This document shows, in pieces, positions 37,601 through 43,590 of a stretch of DNA of 64,000 nt. The stretch lies in NCBI RefSeq assembly GCF_014898055.3, contig NW_023604073.1:1-64000 (forward strand). The letters run 5' to 3'. The position numbers and the translations under genes were made by a program. The notes beneath the pieces were generated by a model that made no database searches, was not told the DNA's origin, and saw only the letters and a program-made list of their open reading frames with translations. Every line of letters begins with the position of its first letter. Position 1 is the first letter of the stretch. The DNA is from Talpa occidentalis. Its lineage: Eukaryota > Chordata > Mammalia > Eulipotyphla > Talpidae.

Positions 37601-39098
37601 GTATGTTGAAACATGCCATACATGTTGTTAGGGATGTTTCCTAGCTAAAATATTGAGTTCATTGTGACTTCTATTAAAACTTAAAATATTTTCAGCTTAT
37701 TTTACAACTATAAAGTTTTCAGTAGGTCTTAATAATTTTGTAGTGAGCACAATCAGTAACCCTATTTGTAAATATTTTTTTTTTTTAAGATTTATTTATT
37801 TATTTATACAAGCACCGGGTACAGTCAGAAGCGCGGGAGGGTGAGAGAATTCACCAGAGCGGGGAGCAGAGCAGGCAGAAGGACCGAAGTACACTGCTGA
37901 GGGGAGCAGCGGGCGACAGGAGAGGTCTGCGCGCCATGTGGAACCCTCCTCCGGTGGCCAGGGAGCATCAGGGCATCGAACCAGCACTGTAGAGGCTGCG
38001 GGCAGCTTCGCAACCCAGCGCTCAACTGCTGCGCCACCGGGGAGGCCCTATTTGTAAATACTTTTAACACAAATCTCTATGTGTATTAGAGACTGGAAAT
38101 AAGGTTAAGTTTTCCGAACATCTTTATGGAGAAATAGTTATATCCATAAAACTTAAGTCTTTGTATATGTTGAAATAAACGATTTTGACTTTTTGTATGG
38201 TTTATTTTGCTCTAGGAGTAAAGAAAATTGTGTTGTGGATAACATCAAAGTGTGCAGTAATGACACCGGAAATGGAAGATTCAAGTGCGTTTGCATCACT
38301 ATGAGAGTCCCTCGGAACCCAACTATCGGAGATAAATTTGCCAGTCGTCATGGGCAGAAGGGTATCTTGAGCCGACTGTGGCCAGCAGAAGACATGCCGT
38401 TTACTGAGAGTGGGATGGTCCCAGACATTCTGTTCAATCCTCATGGCTTTCCGTCCCGAATGACCATCGGAATGTTAATCGAAAGTATGGCAGGGAAGTC
38501 TGCTGCTCTGCATGGTCTCTGCCATGATGCTACACCCTTCACCTTTTCAGAGGAGAACTCAGCTTTGGAATACTTCGGTGAGATGTTAAAGGCTGCTGGC
38601 TACAACTTTTATGGCACCGAGAGGTTGTACAGTGGCATCAGTGGGCTAGAACTGGAAGCAGACATTTTCATAGGTGTGGTTTATTATCAACGCTTACGAC
38701 ACATGGTCTCAGACAAATTCCAAGTTAGAACAACAGGAGCCAGAGACAAAGTCACAAACCAGCCTATTGGGGGAAGAAATGTCCAGGGTGGAATCCGTTT
38801 TGGGGAAATGGAGCGGGATGCTCTTTTGGCTCATGGTACATCTTTTCTCCTTCATGACCGCCTCTTCAACTGTTCTGATCGATCGGTAGCCCACGTGTGT
38901 GTGGAGTGTGGTAGTTTACTCTCGCCACTGTTGGAGAAGCCACCCCCTTCTTGGTCTGCCCTGCGCAATAGAAAATACAACTGTACTGTGTGTAATCGCA
39001 GTGACACTATTGACACTGTTTCTGTGCCTTATGTTTTTCGATATTTTGTAGCTGAGCTGGCAGCTATGAACATCAAAGTGAAACTGGATGTCATTTAA
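16312..39098 (+). CDS. POLR1B: POLR1B, RNA polymerase I second-largest subunit, 15 exons, 1135 aa
   Basis: It encodes the RPA2/Rpb2-type beta-like subunit that forms half of the catalytic cleft of nucleolar RNA polymerase I, which transcribes pre-rRNA. Fifteen GT-AG exons join to 3408 nt, exactly 1135 codons plus TAA, the length I remember for human. Order: protrusion and lobe (exons 1-8), fork with [13 protein letters not shown] at residues 498-510, an RPA2-specific part, TGYDMEDAM at 749-757 in the hybrid-binding domain, [12 protein letters not shown] at 880-891, and a C-terminal Cys4 zinc site (Cys1070, 1073, 1098, 1101) in the anchor/clamp part. The ATG at 16312 is chosen because it gives the human-like N-terminus with a 59-codon exon 1; an in-frame GTG upstream is not needed. 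No lesion was seen. Introns carry 17 SINEs, mostly antisense. Confidence 0.97.
16552..16591 (+). repeat. 20-bp exact tandem duplication in POLR1B intron 1
   Basis: GACGACCCTCCGCCCTTGGC occurs twice head to tail, 64 bases past the exon 1 donor, inside the CpG island. Confidence 0.95.
16600..18120. other. POLR1B intron 1, unassigned part
   Basis: The CpG island fades by about 16800. A C-run and a short CA run lie near 17110-17140. No further exon or named repeat is visible before the Tigger-like element at 18120. Confidence 0.6.
18120..18660 (+). mobile_element. Tigger/pogo-like DNA transposon remnant
   Basis: The text follows the 5' part of a Tigger-type element: TTCTCACTATTTGGGAATTCC, then a segment that would code the N-terminal helix-turn-helix of its transposase (around GCTGTTGGCTGTGAGTTCAATATTAATGAG at 18491-18520), then AGAAACACATAAAGGTTACA. 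The frame is broken, so it is non-functional. A second copy of the same family is at 27681. Confidence 0.65.
18679..18995 (-). mobile_element. tRNA-headed SINE, younger class with extra 3' tail, with TSD
   Basis: Flanked by perfect CAAAGTTTTATTTTA at 18664-18678 and 18996-19010. On the minus strand the element ends with an added segment that includes GACATGCCTCTAGA before the A-run, shared with copies at 31578, 50417, 53323 and 58459. Confidence 0.92.
19148..19252 (-). mobile_element. Head-only short SINE (105 bp) with perfect TSD
   Basis: Only the tRNA-like head of the SINE is present, up to GGGTCCCAC, followed directly by an A-run (seen here as T-run then GTGGGACCC). Perfect 15-bp duplications TCATTTATAACTTTT at 19133-19147 and 19253-19267 show that it inserted in this short form. 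A-box and B-box regions are both included. Confidence 0.93.
19470..19760. other. Unassigned segment of POLR1B intron 1
   Basis: Moderately CpG-containing sequence (ATGCGCGCATACTTAGCGGCG near 19488) unlike its AT-rich surroundings. I recognise no element or exon in it. Confidence 0.4.
19886..20146 (-). mobile_element. tRNA-headed SINE, younger class, with TSD
   Basis: Bounded by perfect ATGCATTATAGTT at 19873-19885 and 20147-20159. The tail is an (ATTT)n microsatellite of about seven units. Confidence 0.92.
20337..20504 (+). CDS. POLR1B: POLR1B exon 2, residues 60-115
   Basis: Acceptor TTTCAG, donor GTGAGT, 56 codons, phase 0 at both ends. It begins [15 protein letters not shown] and ends [15 protein letters not shown]. 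Confidence 0.97.
20549..20814 (-). mobile_element. tRNA-headed SINE, older class, with TSD
   Basis: Full-length older-class copy between TCACATTTTACATTTTT at 20532-20548 and the same 17-mer at 20815-20831. The right duplication was then re-used by the next insertion. Confidence 0.92.
20832..20975 (-). mobile_element. Head-only short SINE with TSD at the same target
   Basis: Second head-only form. The tRNA-like head complement (GTGGGACCC through CCACCAGGGGAGGCC) is preceded by a T/G-rich run that is the complement of an (AAAAC)n-type tail. Flanked by CACATTTTACATTTTTT at about 20816 and 20976-20992. Confidence 0.9.
21185..21331 (+). CDS. POLR1B: POLR1B exon 3, residues 116-164
   Basis: Acceptor CCATTTAG, donor GTAATT, 49 codons, phase 0 at both ends. 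It contains [18 protein letters not shown] and ends HHEEAE. Confidence 0.97.
21835..22040 (+). mobile_element. MIR SINE remnant in POLR1B intron 3
   Basis: Classic MIR order: a tRNA-like part, then TGTGTGACTTTGGGAAGTTTAATCTCCCTGAGC, then GAGAATGGGCACAATAGCTA, then CACGAGGGTTAAATG. Confidence 0.75.
22222..22354 (+). CDS. POLR1B: POLR1B exon 4, residues 165-208
   Basis: Acceptor TTTGGCAG, donor GTAACT. It begins [18 protein letters not shown], contains [19 protein letters not shown] and exits in phase 1 within a Gly codon. This is part of the protrusion region that contacts the template path. Confidence 0.97.
22496..22803 (+). mobile_element. tRNA-headed SINE, younger class, sense, with TSD
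   Basis: Perfect 17-bp duplications AAGATTTTGTAAGTGGA at 22479-22495 and 22804-22820. It has a long A-rich tail, which with the intact flanks implies a fairly recent insertion. Confidence 0.94.
22821..23995. other. POLR1B intron 4, 3' part
   Basis: No exon apart from the one starting at 23996. A short stretch near 23830-23880 with GGGGACATTTGGCAGGTTCTGG resembles the MER5 terminal region. The rest is unassigned. Confidence 0.55.
23996..24132 (+). CDS. POLR1B: POLR1B exon 5, residues 209-254
   Basis: Acceptor TTTCAATAG, donor GTATGA. It completes the split Gly and reads [19 protein letters not shown] to LPLGFALK. Phase 1 entry, phase 0 exit. Confidence 0.97.
24215..24720. mobile_element. Old interspersed repeat, class not assigned
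   Basis: Blocks such as TTATCTGCTGCTCCACTCAGTGACTTAAAACA, then GTTTCTGTGGTCAGG and AGAAGCAACAATGCCTTTCATGACC recall a widespread mammalian repeat whose name I cannot fix. It is strongly diverged. Confidence 0.45.
24834..25057 (+). CDS. POLR1B: POLR1B exon 6, residues 255-328
   Basis: Acceptor TATTCTAG, donor GTACGT. It begins [14 protein letters not shown] and runs to [12 protein letters not shown], exiting after AA of a split Asn codon. This is part of the lobe. Confidence 0.97.
25230..25530 (-). mobile_element. tRNA-headed SINE, younger class, nested pair (left)
   Basis: Minus-strand copy lying in the T-rich tail side of the next SINE. The outer target CCTCTCCTTTCTTTT is found before this copy (about 25220) and after the second copy (about 25871), so both sit inside one duplication. 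Confidence 0.85.
25570..25870 (-). mobile_element. tRNA-headed SINE, younger class, nested pair (right)
   Basis: Minus-strand copy with ATACATGCACTGGGTACAG at its tail side and CCACCGGGGAGGCCC at the head. Its right flank carries the outer duplication shared with the left copy. Confidence 0.87.
26334..26501 (+). mobile_element. 5'-truncated SINE with perfect TSD
   Basis: Lacks the tRNA-like head and begins at the GGCAGACTTCTCCTGTC part of the body. TAGTGCCATTAAAGG at 26319-26333 and 26502-26516 proves insertion in truncated form. Confidence 0.92.
26616..26879 (+). mobile_element. tRNA-headed SINE, older class, sense, with TSD
   Basis: Flanked by AACAGCTGGATTG at 26603-26615 and its copy at about 26880. 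The 19-A tail ends 40 bases before the exon 7 acceptor. Confidence 0.9.
26922..27093 (+). CDS. POLR1B: POLR1B exon 7, residues 329-386
   Basis: Acceptor TTTTGACAG, donor GTAAAT. It completes Asn, then reads [15 protein letters not shown] to [10 protein letters not shown]. Phase 2 entry, phase 0 exit. Confidence 0.97.
27190..27430 (+). mobile_element. Tigger/MER2-type DNA transposon remnant
   Basis: CAGTCGCCCCTGGGTATCC, then GGGATTAGTTCCAGGACC, then ATTACTTATAATACCTA and TACTGTATTGTTTAGGGAA follow a common TcMar-Tigger non-autonomous consensus in order. Confidence 0.7.
27681..28105 (+). mobile_element. Tigger/pogo-like DNA transposon remnant, second copy
   Basis: Starts CAGTCAGTCCTCATTCAC and keeps the transposase-start region (TTTAAAATGGCCCTAGG, then GCTGTTGGCTGTGAGTTAGTG). 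It is the same family and strand as 18120-18660, and is truncated and degenerate. Confidence 0.65.
28485..28690 (+). mobile_element. MER5A-type hAT-Charlie element
   Basis: GGACATTTGACATTGTCTAG, then TGCTGCTGGCATCTGGTTGG and CACAGGATGGTCCTTCACCA follow MER5A closely across about 200 bp. Confidence 0.75.
28896..29067 (+). CDS. POLR1B: POLR1B exon 8, residues 387-443
   Basis: Acceptor TATTTCAG, donor GTGAAA. It begins [16 protein letters not shown] and ends TGNLRSKT with a split Gly. It shows more differences from human than the catalytic exons (for example [16 protein letters not shown]), the least conserved part of the gene as I compare from memory. Confidence 0.96.
29068..29702. other. POLR1B intron 8
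   Basis: No named repeat that is certain. 29240-29440 has loose MER20-like features (GGTTCATCAGAATAG, then CCCAGGAATCTG). No other exon. Confidence 0.55.
29703..29984 (+). CDS. POLR1B: POLR1B exon 9, residues 444-537
   Basis: Acceptor TTTATTAAG, donor GTATGT, phase 1 at both ends. It encodes the fork-region signature [17 protein letters not shown] (residues 498-514), the Pol I form of the CPxETPEGxxCGL motif of all second-largest subunits, preceded by [20 protein letters not shown]. Confidence 0.98.
29985..30813. other. POLR1B intron 9
   Basis: No exon. 30070-30310 has the feel of an old DNA-transposon end, but I cannot name it. The rest is AT-rich and unassigned. Confidence 0.5.
30814..30947 (+). 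CDS. POLR1B: POLR1B exon 10, residues 538-582
   Basis: Acceptor TCCATCAG, donor GTGATC. It reads [20 protein letters not shown] to [12 protein letters not shown]. Phase 1 entry, phase 0 exit. Confidence 0.97.
30948..31577. other. POLR1B intron 10, 5' part
   Basis: AT-rich, no exon and no repeat I can name before the SINE at 31578. Confidence 0.55.
31578..31906 (-). mobile_element. tRNA-headed SINE, younger class with extra 3' tail, with TSD
   Basis: CTACCCGTACATTCTT at about 31562 and 31907-31922. On the minus strand it ends with GCATGCCTCTATA (31609-31621 complement) and a pure A-run of about 30, shown as T here. High identity to the copies at 50417, 53323 and 58459 suggests recent spread. 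Confidence 0.93.
32097..32350 (-). mobile_element. tRNA-headed SINE, younger class, internally shortened
   Basis: Flanks CAAGACAACTACTTTTCTT (32078-32096) and CAAGATAACTACATTTCTT (32351 on) are the target duplication with two changes. The body lacks part of the central segment around the usual GTGTATTTCG. Confidence 0.88.
32462..32632 (+). CDS. POLR1B: POLR1B exon 11, residues 583-639
   Basis: Acceptor TTGAAACAG, donor GTATGC, 57 codons, phase 0 at both ends. It reads [17 protein letters not shown] to [12 protein letters not shown] and belongs to the RPA2-type domain. Confidence 0.97.
33129..33285 (+). CDS. POLR1B: POLR1B exon 12, residues 640-691
   Basis: Acceptor CTTTTCCAG, donor GTAAGA. 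It reads [20 protein letters not shown] and the conserved [16 protein letters not shown], which precedes the hybrid-binding domain. Phase 1 exit in a Gly codon. Confidence 0.98.
33640..34500 (-). mobile_element. LINE-1 remnant, antisense, interrupted by a SINE
   Basis: Antisense L1 5'/ORF1-side landmarks: ATTGTCTGTTAATCCAATATCTGG, then AATTGGACTTTTTCC and, past the SINE, GGATTCTGTTATGTTCCTCTGAGG at 34276-34299. The SINE at 34003-34258 splits it. Confidence 0.6.
34003..34258 (-). mobile_element. tRNA-headed SINE, older class, with TSD
   Basis: ATTGAAATATTTTA at 33989-34002 and 34259-34272. The copy has lost a few bases at the CTGGGGTACAGG complement (it reads ATACAGGCCGG). Confidence 0.9.
34850..35290 (-). 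mobile_element. LINE-1-type remnant, antisense
   Basis: CTCTGCATTGTTTCCATGG, then GATTTATTTATTCATTC and TAGTTGTTTCCAACTTCATA resemble the antisense part of old L1 elements. It ends shortly before the exon 13 acceptor. Confidence 0.45.
35321..35517 (+). CDS. POLR1B: POLR1B exon 13, residues 692-757
   Basis: Acceptor CTTTTATAG, donor GTAAGT. It contains [37 protein letters not shown] and ends TGYDMEDAM (749-757), the hybrid-binding-domain motif shared by Rpb2-like subunits. Confidence 0.98.
35548..35827 (-). mobile_element. tRNA-headed SINE, older class, 30 bp after exon 13
   Basis: TCTAGTTCCATT at 35536-35547 and 35828-35839 bound the copy. It lies only 30 bases downstream of the exon 13 donor and is antisense to the gene. 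Confidence 0.92.
36256..36509 (+). CDS. POLR1B: POLR1B exon 14, residues 758-841
   Basis: Acceptor CTTGTAG, donor GTAAGT. It reads [35 protein letters not shown] and FVMYY, leaving AA of a split Lys codon. Confidence 0.97.
36932..37202 (-). mobile_element. tRNA-headed SINE, older class, with TSD
   Basis: GAATTGGTATTTCTT at 36917-36931 and 37203-37217. Confidence 0.92.
37283..37563 (+). mobile_element. tRNA-headed SINE, younger class, sense, with TSD
   Basis: Perfect 17-bp TATAATTGATGAGAGTT at 37266-37282 and 37564-37580. The tail is (AAAAT)n. Confidence 0.94.
37779..38045 (-). mobile_element. tRNA-headed SINE, younger class, with TSD
   Basis: CCCTATTTGTAAATA at about 37760 and 38046. The copy lacks about ten bases at the AGAGCCAGAGCGGGG complement. 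Confidence 0.9.
38216..39098 (+). CDS. POLR1B: POLR1B exon 15 (terminal), residues 842-1135
   Basis: The acceptor GCTCTAG completes Lys842. It holds [16 protein letters not shown] ([12 protein letters not shown] at 880-891), the signature of the active-centre wall of second-largest subunits, [35 protein letters not shown] and the zinc site CVECG with CTVC (Cys1070, 1073, 1098, 1101). It ends KVKLDVI then TAA. The zinc spacing is intact. Confidence 0.98.
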
Positions 39099-39273
39099 CT
39101 TGATGTGACCTTCTGGGTTAGGGCTATCAGGTTAAAACCAAATTCACTTCAGTGGAGCTGTTGCTACATTATGCTGGTGTTTTTTCAAGGATGTTAGAAC
39201 TTTCAAACTAACTCAAGATTTCTAAGTCTTTGGTATAATAACTACTGAAATTGATTTTAAAAAATGACACATT

Positions 39274-39547
39274 GGGCCTCCCTGGTGGCACAAGAAGTTA
39301 AGACGCAACCTATGAAAGCTGTCCACAGCCGCCACTGCAGCATGAGTTCGATCCCCGGCTGGCCAGAGAGCAACCCATATGGGACAGCAGACCTCTCCTG
39401 ACTCGCCCAGCGCTCCCCTCAGCAGTGTATTTCGGTCAGTCCATCTGTTCTGTTCCCCACTCTGTCTCTGGTGAATCCTCTTACTCCCCCCACACCTCTG
39501 GCCTGTACTCCAGTTCTTGTATGCATAAATAAATAAATCTTTTTTAA
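39274..39547 (+). mobile_element. tRNA-headed SINE, older class, 175 bp after the POLR1B stop
   Basis: Sense copy with AAAAAATGACACATT at 39259-39273 and about 39547-39561. Its tail GCATAAATAAATAAATC supplies the first AATAAA after POLR1B. Confidence 0.92.
39528..39537 (+). terminator. POLR1B: Overlapping AATAAA signals in a SINE tail
   Basis: Two overlapping AATAAA hexamers (39528 and 39532), the first after the POLR1B stop codon. Use as the POLR1B polyadenylation signal is possible but unproven. Confidence 0.3.
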
Positions 39548-39699
39548 AAAAATGACACATTAAAAAGAATAGAACCTCTATAGGGGAAATTGTCCTTTCC
39601 AAACCCAGTTCTCTGTACCCCACCTACATGTATTTGTCCATGTAGAACAGAGCAGTCAAATACAAATATGATGCAAGCCATGTATACAATTTTATATTT

Positions 39700-40850
39700 T
39701 CATACTGTTACAGAATTATTTTTAAACAGGTTTACTGAAGTGTGATTGTTATACAAATAACCACATATATTTAATGTGAACAATTACATGTATTTTGAAC
39801 CACACGCCTCTGAAATAATCACAGGGTAATAAGCATCATGTTTCCTCCTGCCCCTTTGTTTTTGTTTGTTTGTTGCAGTAAGAACACTATTTCCTTAACA
39901 AAGTAAGTGTACAATGCAGTATTGTTAACGGTAGGCACAGTTTTGTAAGGCAGACCTCTAGCATCTATTCATCTTCCATAATGGAATCTTTGTGGCTGTG
40001 GTACAGCAATTCCCATTTCCTTCTCCGCTGGTCCCTGGTAACCATTCTCTCTGTCTCTTTGCTTGACTGTATTTCAGATACCTCATGTCAGTGGGTTTGT
40101 GCAGAGTATTTGCCCATCTCTGACTGGCCTCCTTCTCAGGGTATTGTCCTCTGGGTTTTCCATGTTGCATGTGACAGGATATCCCTTTTTCAAGTTTAAT
40201 GCTGCTCTATTGTATGTATATGCCGTTTTTTCTTTTTTTTTTTTTAAGATTTATTTATTTAATTACACAAGCACTGGGTACAGTCAGAAGCGCGGGAGGG
40301 TGAGATAATTCACCAGAGCCAGAGTGGGGAGCAGAACAGGCAGAAGGACCGAAGCACACTGCTGAGGGGAGCAGCGGGTGGCAGGAGAGGTCTGCATGCC
40401 ATGTGGGACCCTCGCCGGTGGCCGGGGATCGAACCGGCGCTGCAGAGGCTGCGGGCAATTTCGTAGCCCAGCGCTCAACTGCTGCGCCGCCAGGGGAGGG
40501 CCTCTATGCCATATTTTCTTTGCCCACTTCTTTTATTAATGGACAATTAGTTTCCATATTTCAGAAATAATATTTCACGTAATGCAGCCAAAATGTCATT
40601 TCAACATGTAGTGAATACAAAATATTTATTGGGGTATTTTATATTTTTCTATACTAAATCCATAAGATCTAGTGGATGTGCTTTTCTTTTTTGTATTCAG
40701 TATTCATTATGTGTATGTACTCTCCCCTGCTGATGGATATTTGGGCTGTCCCAGACTGGCTTTTATAGTGTTGGCAGGAGCTGCCTTGCCTACACTTACT
40801 TGTGCAAGTGTAAGATGCTTTTTGATGTGAAAAAGCTTTCTAAGGGCCTC
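39700..40850 (-). mobile_element. LINE-1-type remnant, antisense, with SINE inside
   Basis: TTTACTGAAGTGTGATTG, then CCTGGTAACCATTCTC, CTGCTCTATTGTATGTA and, after the SINE, GCTGATGGATATTTGGG match the antisense segment typical of old L1 elements. Confidence 0.55.
40231..40502 (-). mobile_element. tRNA-headed SINE, younger class
   Basis: Minus-strand full copy, inserted in the L1 remnant between TATATGCCG and CTATGCCAT flanks. Confidence 0.87.
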
Positions 40851-41108
40851 CCAGGTGGCACAGCGGCTGAGTGCTGGGTTGTGAAGCTGCCCGCAGCCTC
40901 TGCAGCACCGGTTTGATCCCTGGCCGCCAGGCGAGGGTCCCACATAGCACGTAGACCTCTCCTGCAGCCTGCTGCTCCCCTCAGCAGTGTGTTTTGTCAG
41001 TCTGCCTGTTCTGCTCCCTGCTCTGGCTCTGGTGAATTCTCTCACCCTCCCGCGCTTCTGACCTGTACCCCAGTTCTGGTATAAATAAATAAATAAATCT
41101 TTAAAAAA
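40847..41108 (+). mobile_element. tRNA-headed SINE, younger class, sense
   Basis: GGGCCTCCCAGGTGGCACAGCG to an (AAAT)n tail and oligo-A. The body is slightly diverged (GCCGCCAGGCGAGGGTCCC). Confidence 0.87.
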
Positions 41109-41382
41109 AAGTTTTTTTTCCCCCGAGTCTGGCTTTAGGTGGCCTATTACTAATTCTGAGGCAGCTAATTCTAGACTGCGAAAAATAGACCATTCAAGGT
41201 ATATTCTGGCTTTGCTTCATGAAACTATTGGGAAAAAAATCTGGAAAAACGCCTTGCATCTGTTGACTGAAACTTTCCCTACTGTTAGTAGAATCCCAGT
41301 TTAGACTGCAGCACCAGCCTGTCTACCTCACCATCCCATAAGTGAAATCTGTTGTTCATGTCCTTCCATTTTTTTGAGTAGC

Positions 41383-41405
41383 AATAAATAAAAATGTTTA
41401 ATAAA
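41383..41405 (+). terminator. POLR1B: Candidate distal polyadenylation signals
   Basis: AATAAA at 41383-41388 and 41400-41405 outside any SINE. A candidate end for a long POLR1B 3' UTR. Confidence 0.3.
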
Positions 41406-41479
41406 ATAGTCAACTTTTAGCTTTAACTAAAAGTGATACTCCAGATTCACAACTAAGAAATTGACACTGGAACAACTCA

Positions 41480-41720
41480 CAGAGTTTATTTAGATTTCCC
41501 AATTTTACATGCACTCATTTGTATATGTATGTATAGTTCTACATATGTATCTTCAGTGTTACCATTTGTTGCTTGATGTAGCCACCAGTATAATCAAGAT
41601 AAAGAACTGTTACATCACCAAAAGACTCTGCCAACCTTTTTATAGCCATTCCTTCCTCCTTCCCCCATTTTTAACAACCCTGGCAACCACTAATTTGTTA
41701 TTTTAAAAATAGTATGTAAA
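41480..41720 (-). mobile_element. LINE-1-type remnant, antisense
   Basis: TTTACATGCACTCATTTGTATATG, then CCACCAGTATAATCAAGATA and CCTGGCAACCACTAATTTG are the antisense L1 landmarks seen elsewhere in the window. Confidence 0.45.
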
Positions 41721-41790
41721 ATGGAATCATCATGTGACACCTGTATACAAGATTGAGTGACATTACATATCTCTTAGAGCATAACAGAAT

Positions 41791-42220
41791 AAATGGAAAA
41801 CTAAACACATATAATTACGGTATAAGCTAGTATTTCTGTGAATTGGATGTTGGTAGGACTTTATATCAAAACTGAAACTGGCTATACACATAACTGAAGT
41901 CTATATTTTATATCTCCATAAATGAAGAGTTTGTGCATCTGAATGTATCTACTGAAAGAAAGGATTTATACACAAAATCGAATGGTATGGACTACATCCT
42001 TACAAATGGAATGATGGTAGAAAATAAGGTGTCTCACTGAAAGGAAACCTATACAATACATGTGAATCTGGAATGAAGTACTTAGAAGAGAAATAAATCT
42101 ACTGAAGGAAATGTGGTTACTGCTGAAAGATAAATTACTTATCTGTGAATTCAATATTGGTGAAGACTGAGTGATGTGCTTTTTACCTCATGGAGATAAA
42201 AGCATGTATCTGTAGTGTTT
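41791..42220 (+). repeat. Diverged ~80-86-bp periodic repeat, origin unknown
   Basis: An A-rich anchor (TGGAAAACT, ACTGAAACT, ACTGAAAG, ACTGAAAGG, GCTGAAAG) recurs at 41791, 41871, 41951, 42036 and 42122, with spacings 80, 80, 85 and 86. A second block GAATGG/GTGAATC/GTGAATT follows 22-28 bases later in the last three units. The period and the ACTGAAAGGAAACCTAT wording recall the 84-bp C2H2 zinc-finger repeat, but stops and shifts are everywhere. It could equally be an old minisatellite or chance. Confidence 0.35.
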
Positions 42221-42239
42221 GTAGAATTTAAGCAATTGG

Positions 42240-42349
42240 GGCCTGTGGTGACTCTAAGATGAAGACTCTAAGATTGGGCCTCCCTGGTGGCGCAGGGGTT
42301 AAGTCTCAGCAGTTCTTATATGCATAAATAAATCTTTTTTTAAAAAAAA
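42240..42349 (+). mobile_element. Internally deleted SINE with extra 5' sequence
   Basis: GAATTTAAGCAATTG at 42225-42239 and 42350-42364 bounds an insert that has only the first ~40 bases of a SINE head joined to its last ~45 bases (GTTCTTATATGCATAAATAAA). About 37 non-SINE bases lie in front of the head and contain GACTCTAAGAT twice. Confidence 0.8.
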
Positions 42350-42364
42350 GAATTTAAGCAATTG

Positions 42365-43590
42365 TACCTATTAAAAGGAAATACTTAGGAATGAGTGAAT
42401 GAAAGTTTTTTTCCTATGAATGGATTGCTGGCAGACCAGAAATGAGTATCTGCTGAAACAAACTGCCATACATGACAATAAATGTTTTATCTTTTATGAA
42501 CTGAATGTGCACCCAACTGAATACACCTCCTCAAATGGGCATGACATGCAACAGATCCATATTCAAACATGAATAAGTATGTATGCATATATGTATGTAC
42601 ACATTCTTAATAAGTGAAGCAATGGACACAACACTTTAAAGGAAAGACTCAAAAGATCGAATTATGTATCTCTGAAAGTGTAGAAAATGACTATCTTCAC
42701 CGAAAGGACAGAGCTAAACAAAATTGAGTATATTACTTAGATCTGTCCATAGAGTGTTGCTTGAGAGAATTTATGAAATTCTTAAACAAAAGGAAAGAAT
42801 ACAAATTTTACTGACAGACTGATTCCTAGGAGTACCCATCCCTGGGACTTGTTAGAAACCAGACCTCCAGACACAGCCCACCTTGGAGATAACATTTCAT
42901 CACTTTAGCCGTGGAACAATCGGGATAAAGTGGTGCTTCTTGCAGTGAAAACAAACAAAAACCCAGCTTTCTCACATCAAGTAAAGGACTGTGGACTGTT
43001 TTTAATAAACCAGCCTACATGCTAGACTCTCATGTGTCTCTTGCAGAGGCTGCATCACACCCATCAGCCCCAACTGTTCACTGCAGATGACGGACTGGTC
43101 TTAGACATCTCTCCTGGCCCCTGCCCAGGGCTGCCAGCGGTTCTTTTCAATTGTTGACTGGTCTTCAGGTTACAGTGTTACTGTAACAATCCTCTCAGTC
43201 AACTCTGCCCACCTAACCCGGGCCACTGAAAGGAAACTTCTATTTAATGGACACTCCACGCCCCCAAGTGGTTCTAATTGGTACTGTAAGATGTATTATA
43301 TCGTTTCAAGTATCTGTAGAGCTGCTCTTGATTAGAGTTCCCTATGGGGAAAATGCTACTATGACAAAAAGGAGAGAGGGATTTGTCAACATCTGGGACC
43401 CACCTGGTGCCCAGTGCAGCCACGTGGTGTGTGTGAAGCAGTACAGGATGGGTGAGGGATGAGATCACAGCATTTATGAAAGAGGGGGGCGGGGCTGGCT
43501 TAAAAACACAATGCAGAAGGCTGTATGGAACACCCTTCTAGTCAGCCCAGTTAGTCCAGTGAGCCTTTTGAATGAGCTAGTGTTAATTAC
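42365..43590. other. Intergenic stretch between POLR1B and CHCHD5
   Basis: No gene. A faint MER20-like trace is near 42820-42890 and a nested inverted repeat is at 43153-43203. The rest is unassigned. Confidence 0.5.
43153..43203. repeat. Nested inverted repeat (two 8-bp stems)
   Basis: Outer arms GTTGACTG (43153-43160) and CAGTCAAC (43196-43203), inner arms GTTACAGT (43169-43176) and ACTGTAAC (43180-43187), all perfect, with 8-base spacers on each side and a GTT loop. Confidence 0.85.

Larger units (their letters stand above)
39099..41405 (+). other. POLR1B: POLR1B 3' UTR / downstream region, extent uncertain
   Basis: No AATAAA occurs between the stop and the SINE at 39274. The next are in that SINE tail (39528-39537) and then a non-SINE pair at 41383-41388 and 41400-41405. 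The sequence alone cannot tell which is used. Confidence 0.4.
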
